A stretch of 64,000 bases of DNA. Origin: Aselliscus stoliczkanus (lineage: Eukaryota > Chordata > Mammalia > Chiroptera > Hipposideridae). Positions 59,361 through 64,000 of the stretch are shown one piece after another. The position numbers and the translations under genes were made by a program. Each line of letters begins with the position of its first letter. Position 1 is the stretch's first letter. The notes under the pieces are model-generated. The model did not search any database. It had not been told where the DNA came from and saw nothing but the letters and a program-made list of their open reading frames with translations. The stretch is taken from contig CM066728.1 in the NCBI GenBank assembly GCA_033961575.1, forward strand, positions 112,505,852 to 112,569,851. Direction: 5' to 3'.

Positions 59361-59705
59361 GTGATTTCTCCCAAATCTCAAGCAAGAAATTATACTATTT
59401 CTACACAACTTTTCCATAAAAATGAAAAGGAAAGAATTTTTCCCAACTCATTTCATAAGGTCAGCATTACCCTGATACTAAAACCATACAGTCTTACAAG
59501 AAAGAACAACTATAGAAAGAAGGCTCTCATTAATATGGATGCAAAAATTCTACAATTATTAAACTTAAATCCAATAATATATAAAAAAAAATAACATGTC
59601 ATGGCCAAGTTCGTGCCAATATTGCAAGATTGGCTTAACATTAAACATCCACCACAGTAACTCATATTAGAGAAGGAAAACCGTAGGACTTCAACATATG
59701 AATGG
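59361..59705 (+). pseudogene. L1 ORF2 reverse-transcriptase fragment, sense
   Basis: A 77-codon frame plus flanking sequence matches the L1 ORF2p segment just before and within the reverse-transcriptase N-terminal region: HKVSITLILKPYS...KNNYRKKALINMDAKILQLL, then stops and a shifted continuation (KIGLTLNIHH) up to about 59,700. Many substitutions and stops, so long dead. Its orientation is opposite to the adjoining L1 3' region. Confidence 0.8.
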
Positions 59706-59759
59706 GGGGTGGGGAGGAGGTACAATTCATTCCATGATAAGGTGCCAGACATTGAGAAA

Positions 59760-60440
59760 TTTATTTCATGGGGTGATGGATAATTCTGTATTCCTCTGAA
59801 TGTTCTTGAGCTTTGTTCAAGGACAAAGTGGGGTTTCTCTGAGGCAGACCAATCCTTTTGGGTCAGTTTTTTGGAGACTGTTTTGGCAGGACATGAGTGG
59901 TGTTCAATCAAGGGCCAGTTATCCTGCACTGTGGAGGTAACACTCTTCTATGTATTCTGCCCGGTGCCCCAGACACTCGGGCACTACCAAATTCGCCCGC
60001 TGGGGGCAGGCGGTCCCCAGTGCTGCATGTGTGTCTGACATCTCCCCTGTAGTGCTCTCAGGAGGCCCTTCGCCTGGCCGCATGCAGGACTCTCACTCGC
60101 AGACACTGACCAGTCCTCTGCCGGCACCCGGTGGAGGCCTCGTGCAGCAGTCCGGAGCTCTCGCCTCTCCCTGCAAACCCCAGCGCCACAGCTCAGCTCT
60201 GCGCCCTACACGCCCGCCTGCGGGGCTGTGCCTGGTTCCCTCTCGCTGCATCAGGGCTGCAGTAGCCTCCAGGCAGGAGGCTGGAGAAACTTTAGGGCTC
60301 AGCTCATTCGCTTCTCGTCCCTCAAGGATTGCTGCCCTGTGCTGCCTGATATCTTGTGCCATTACTGTATTTACTCTCCTGTTAAAATCCTTTCTGAAAT
60401 CCTGTTTGGCAGTAAATAGGATAAGTAGATAGAAGTCGCT
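59760..60440 (-). repeat. Diverged LINE-like relic, probably L1 3' region antisense
   Basis: TGTTCTTGAGCTTTGTTCAAGG, AATCCTTTTGGGTCAG, CACTCTTCTATGTATTCTGCCC, CTTTAGGGCTCAGCTCATTCG and CTGTGCTGCCTGATATCTTGTG recall phrases of old mammalian interspersed repeats, the last of antisense L1. The family is uncertain and this may be two relics. Confidence 0.45.
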
Positions 60441-61640
60441 AGAGGCACATGAACCCAACAAGATGCAACTTCACCTAAGCCCTGGGCCATGCCTTTCGAC
60501 TCTGGGTGTGAGATTTGGTTCCAGTTTTCAGTCATCTGTGGAACTCTGACATCTTACCTGGAGATCAGTGACAAGGAATTCTGTTCCCAGGCTTATCTGG
60601 TAATGACACAGACATGCAGGTGTGGCCACTGCACATTTGCACAGCGTAGCCAGGCTGGTGAAATGAAGGAAGGATGAGGGAGCCCCTTCTGGTAGGTGAA
60701 CTGCTTCCATGGGCGTGCCAGTGTTGGGGCCAGGGGAGAGGCTGTGTCCTGGGGCCCGCCAGTTGTATCAGTTCCAGGGGGCTTGCTTCCGCAGGACAGA
60801 CATCCTGGGTCCTCATGGCCTTACCAAGCGACCAGAAAGTTCCCCCCAAGGGGACCCCAAATGTGAATCTCAGACAACAGTGCGGCTTCTGTCATACGCT
60901 TTAGGGAGACAGATTGTGACACATGAGCATCTTGCAGGTAAGGGACAGGGACACACGAAGGGGCATGTTTTGCAAGTGCGAAAGCCCCGGTCCTGCTGGT
61001 CCTGGGAGTGAGGGGTGTAGGGGTGCAACGCCCTCCCTCCTTACCATGGGGTCACCAGCGCTTTCTTGGGAGGAGACAGGGGATGTGACGGGCAGGTCCT
61101 CACCTGGCTTTTGGCAGAGGCAATTCTAGCAAGGTGTGGATTCATCCCCATGGCCCCGCTGTCCTCTGGTCGTCCTCGAGTTCCCTGGTTCCTCTGCCCG
61201 TCTGAATGCAGCCACCTGGACAGGGCTCAGGGGAGGAGGGCTGGATGTGACGGGCGCGGATGGATGGCGGCAATTCCACCCGACTCAGCCTTTTGCTTCT
61301 TACAGATGAAAATCAGCCCGTTCAGATAACCTCCCAAGTGCTCACTAACATCTGACGAGAAGGGACAAGTGATTAGGTTGGGACAATGGGAGGGGAGCTC
61401 ACAAAGCAAAGAGTCTTTGCTGAGTTTGAATTTCATGGCTGAAGCAGTCAGCAGAAACCACACTCAGCCTTGTTTCATCAATCATGTTGGCCGTGTCTCC
61501 GCTCTCCAGGTGGGTAAGACCCAGGCGAGTCCAGTCAGGCGTTAACAAGCTCACCGTCTCCATGCGACTTCACATTCTGGCTGTCATGTCATGATCGAGA
61601 GTGGCCAGGCTAACTTGACTCCTTCAGTCCCCACTCAACT
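60441..61640. other. Intergenic sequence
   Basis: Unique, mixed composition; no repeat or gene is recognised. Confidence 0.4.
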
Positions 61641-61812
61641 CCACACAGGGACACACACGGTGACAAACCACACAGACACGTGGACACACAACACTCGCAT
61701 ATCACACACACACCACATGTACAGCGTGTGCGCACACACATGCACAAACACGCACACACATGCGCACACACACACGCACACATGCATGCACACGCACGCA
61801 CGCATAACCACG
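61641..61812. repeat. CA-rich degenerate minisatellite
   Basis: CACACGGTGACAAACCACAC-type start, then ACACACATGCACAAACACGC words to about 61,812. Alternating purine-pyrimidine with ATGCATGC interruptions, same class as the other CA/TG tracts. Confidence 0.85.
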
Positions 61813-64000
61813 TATATGCAGAACATGGAAAGATTATCAGAAAATGAGTGAACTTTGTTTCGGAGAAACTTAGCTACAAACATTAGCCCTCAAATATATT
61901 TATTTTCCCAAAGCATTTTCCACACATCCTGTTAATGTAAACATTTTTTCCCTGTAAAGATGAGAAAAAAGCTTCACCAAGGGCTAGGGCTCCTCCTGAG
62001 GAGGGAGGGGGCGCTGAGAGCAGTGAGGGGCGCATGGGGACACACCCACAGGGCGCATCGTGCTCTGGCCCCCACACCCCAGGCAGCGGGGCCCTCATGG
62101 CAGGCCGCAGGACCTCCTTCCTGGGCCCCTCAGACCTGACAGCCCGGAAAGGCCCCGCACCCTGCTCCATAACAGGTCATCGTCACGCCTCTTGGGGTCC
62201 TCACGCCCACCCAACAGCTTCCCACTGTACAAATGGGGTATCTGGCGCCTCAGGGGCTTGAGAGCTTGAGCTCATCGAAGGGACAAGCCTCCACGTCCAA
62301 CTCTGGAAACGTTCCAGCGTGGACAAACAAGGAAATATCCTCCATGGCTGCTTGGGCATTGCACGCGACGAAGAACCATTTGCTACAACACCAGCAATAA
62401 ATCAGAGGTTCTGCAAATGTCAGTCTGGTCCTGACACAGCCAAACCTGCAAAGACTCCACACAGTCAGAGCAGGGGGCTCGGGGGAGGGGCCATGGGACT
62501 CCAGGAACCTGCAAAGCAGGCGTGAGGGGCTCCCGGGACCTCGGATCTGATGAAGTGGGTCCCTCTTGGCTCCAGCTCTCGTAATGCTGATTTACACAGG
62601 CCGAGACCCAGGCTTCCTGACCCCGTGGCTGAGGCCAGCCCCACGGGCTTCTCGCACACACCGGCCCACCCACGACTAGAATCCAGGCAGCTCTCCTCGC
62701 GTCCCCATGTTCCATGAGGCCCTGCGGCAGAAACCAGGGTTCCCAACACTGTGTTTGCAGCTCCCAGCACCTCCTGCTTTACCAGCGTCTTCAGCTTCCT
62801 GCCCACAACCACGTGCCCAGCTAGGGGGGCCTTACTGGTTCACTTCATCTCTGCAGATTTTTTTTGCGGGGGTGATATTTGGGGTTTCCTCTTGTGCAGG
62901 GAAAAAATAGAACATCAGCATCATCTTGGGCAATCTGTTCACCTACAGTCTAATCACCTGTGCGCGTATGTCTGCGAAACAAACCATCTCCCATTGAAGC
63001 ACTGAGTGGCACACAGGTATCCAGCTGTGCTCGGCCAGGGCGGTGCTGCCTTGTGAGACGAGGCCCAGAGAACCCAGAGAACGGCCTCTGACTGCCAGAG
63101 TCTGCCGCCCCGGGAACTGATCAGGGACCTCGTGGAGGGAGGCGGTGTGTGTCTGGGGAAAGATGCCCACGGCTAGTCCGCGAGCCAGGGCTGTGACCTG
63201 CAACAGCAGGACTCGAGGGGACTCCCAGCAAGGTCATGGCACCATGGGTCCAGGGCGTGAGTTTTCTGGGGGAGCTCCCTGCCTGGCGCCTGGAGATACC
63301 CGAGGGGCAGGGCGTGGCCAGCCCCAGGCGACAGTGTTTGGAAGGCTCTGCTTTCACCAGGAACAAACAAACGAAAGGTGACAACGGGAGGACATCAGTG
63401 GAGGACTTTGCCTTCCCTTCCTGTTTCTTCACTGTCTCCCTTGCAAAATGCAGTTCAGCCTGGAGACAAGGTCTGCCTAGAGCCCCTCCTTCCTCTGTGG
63501 CGACTGCTGGGAGGTGCTGCTTCTGCGTGGAGCCCGGGCCGGGTCTGCCCAGGACCCAGGACCCAGACAGAGGGCCAGAGGTCAGCAGGGCTCCCCTCGC
63601 CCCCTGGCCCTCGGCTGTCAGAGCACAGGGGAGGGACACCCCGGTTTACGTTTCCTGAGAGCCAGGGCGGTTGGAGGGGCTGCCCTGTCCACTTCCCCCC
63701 TGGTGACAGCGGATAAGGGGATCGTGGGAATGAGACGGCATTCCTCCCTTCTCTCCCCAGCAGCGCGGGGCACTCTCTCTAATAATGACAGTGATAACTA
63801 TCGCTGTTTCTCTGAGTGTCCCTGTTGGGTCCGCTGGCCACAGCTCCAGCTCACTCATTGTAAGAGGCAAGATGACCCCATTTTCCAAAGATTCTTTTCA
63901 GTTCAGCAGGGGGCTGTCCCCGGTGCTGCATGGTGCGGTGCAGGCGTGGGTCCCTGCTGTCCGGCTCAGGCCAACCAGCCCCTGCACGCGCGAAGGTCAG
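61813..64000. other. Intergenic sequence to the window end
   Basis: Unique DNA, AT-rich to 61,960 then GC-rich, with one possible MIR relic. No gene is supported. Confidence 0.4.
62175..62290 (+). repeat. Possible MIR relic, sense
   Basis: GGGTCCTCACGCCCACCCAACAG, CCCACTGTACAAATGGGGTATC and GCGCCTCAGGGGCTTGAGAG follow the MIR order (ATCCTCACAACAACCC, CCCATTTTACAGATGAGG, CTGAGGCTCAGAGAGG). Confidence 0.45.

Overview
This window is vertebrate nuclear DNA, almost certainly from a placental mammal. The two genes have GT-AG introns, AATAAA poly(A) signals and a shared CpG-island promoter region. The repeats are mammalian: L1, MIR/L2-like relics and tRNA-derived SINEs. I see no Alu, B1/B2, carnivore CAN-SINE, equine ERE or Bov-B. 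The short SINE (GGCCGGCC head, GGTTC-type B box, body ending in GAGGGCCAGTGACACTGCCCTC) and the longer related SINE with an AATAAAATCTTT tail suggest a laurasiatherian, most likely a bat of the horseshoe/leaf-nosed type. That last step is inference from remembered repeat families.

Only two protein-coding genes can be supported, and they diverge from one GC-rich region. NDUFS6 (complex I 13-kDa zinc subunit) is on the minus strand, with four coding exons between 31,780 and 26,335 that give a 120-residue precursor. MRPL36 (mitochondrial ribosomal protein bL36m) is on the plus strand, with its coding sequence in one exon, 33,334-33,609 (91 residues), behind a probable non-coding first exon near 32,490-32,582. 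Both encode mitochondrial zinc proteins. Each promoter carries a YY1-type GCCGCCATCTT element and NRF-1-like sites, as expected for coordinated control of respiratory-chain and mitoribosome genes. This pair identifies the region as the equivalent of human 5p15.33. In human, IRX4 lies beyond the NDUFS6 3' end, so the left third of the window should be the NDUFS6-IRX4 interval and the right half the interval toward LPCAT1.

Layout. 1-26,210: GC-rich intergenic DNA with CA/TG minisatellites (266-2,420), a mariner-type MITE (15,174-15,256), a SINE nested inside a longer SINE (16,649-17,234), a 3'-truncated L1 (17,340-19,545) and several AT-rich islands rich in homeodomain-type cores. 26,211-31,800: NDUFS6, with a (GGGAC)n array next to exon 3, two tandem duplications and an L1 3'-UTR relic in its introns. 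31,400-33,600: CpG island and promoters. 33,334-33,690: MRPL36. 33,700-64,000: intergenic DNA with old repeat relics, a ~0.9-kb GATA array (44,338-45,230), three reverse-strand SINE copies, a rearranged L1 (58,200-59,705), more CA/TG tracts and further AT-rich islands (notably 45,835-46,480 and 55,350-55,735).

I found no tRNA or rRNA gene, no CRISPR array, no bacterial-style operon and no convincing third gene. Many long open frames exist only because the DNA is GC-rich or simple-repeat. I do not see an undescribed biological system. The best leads are the paired promoters, the AT-rich candidate enhancers of the IRX neighbourhood, and the recent or nested mobile elements.
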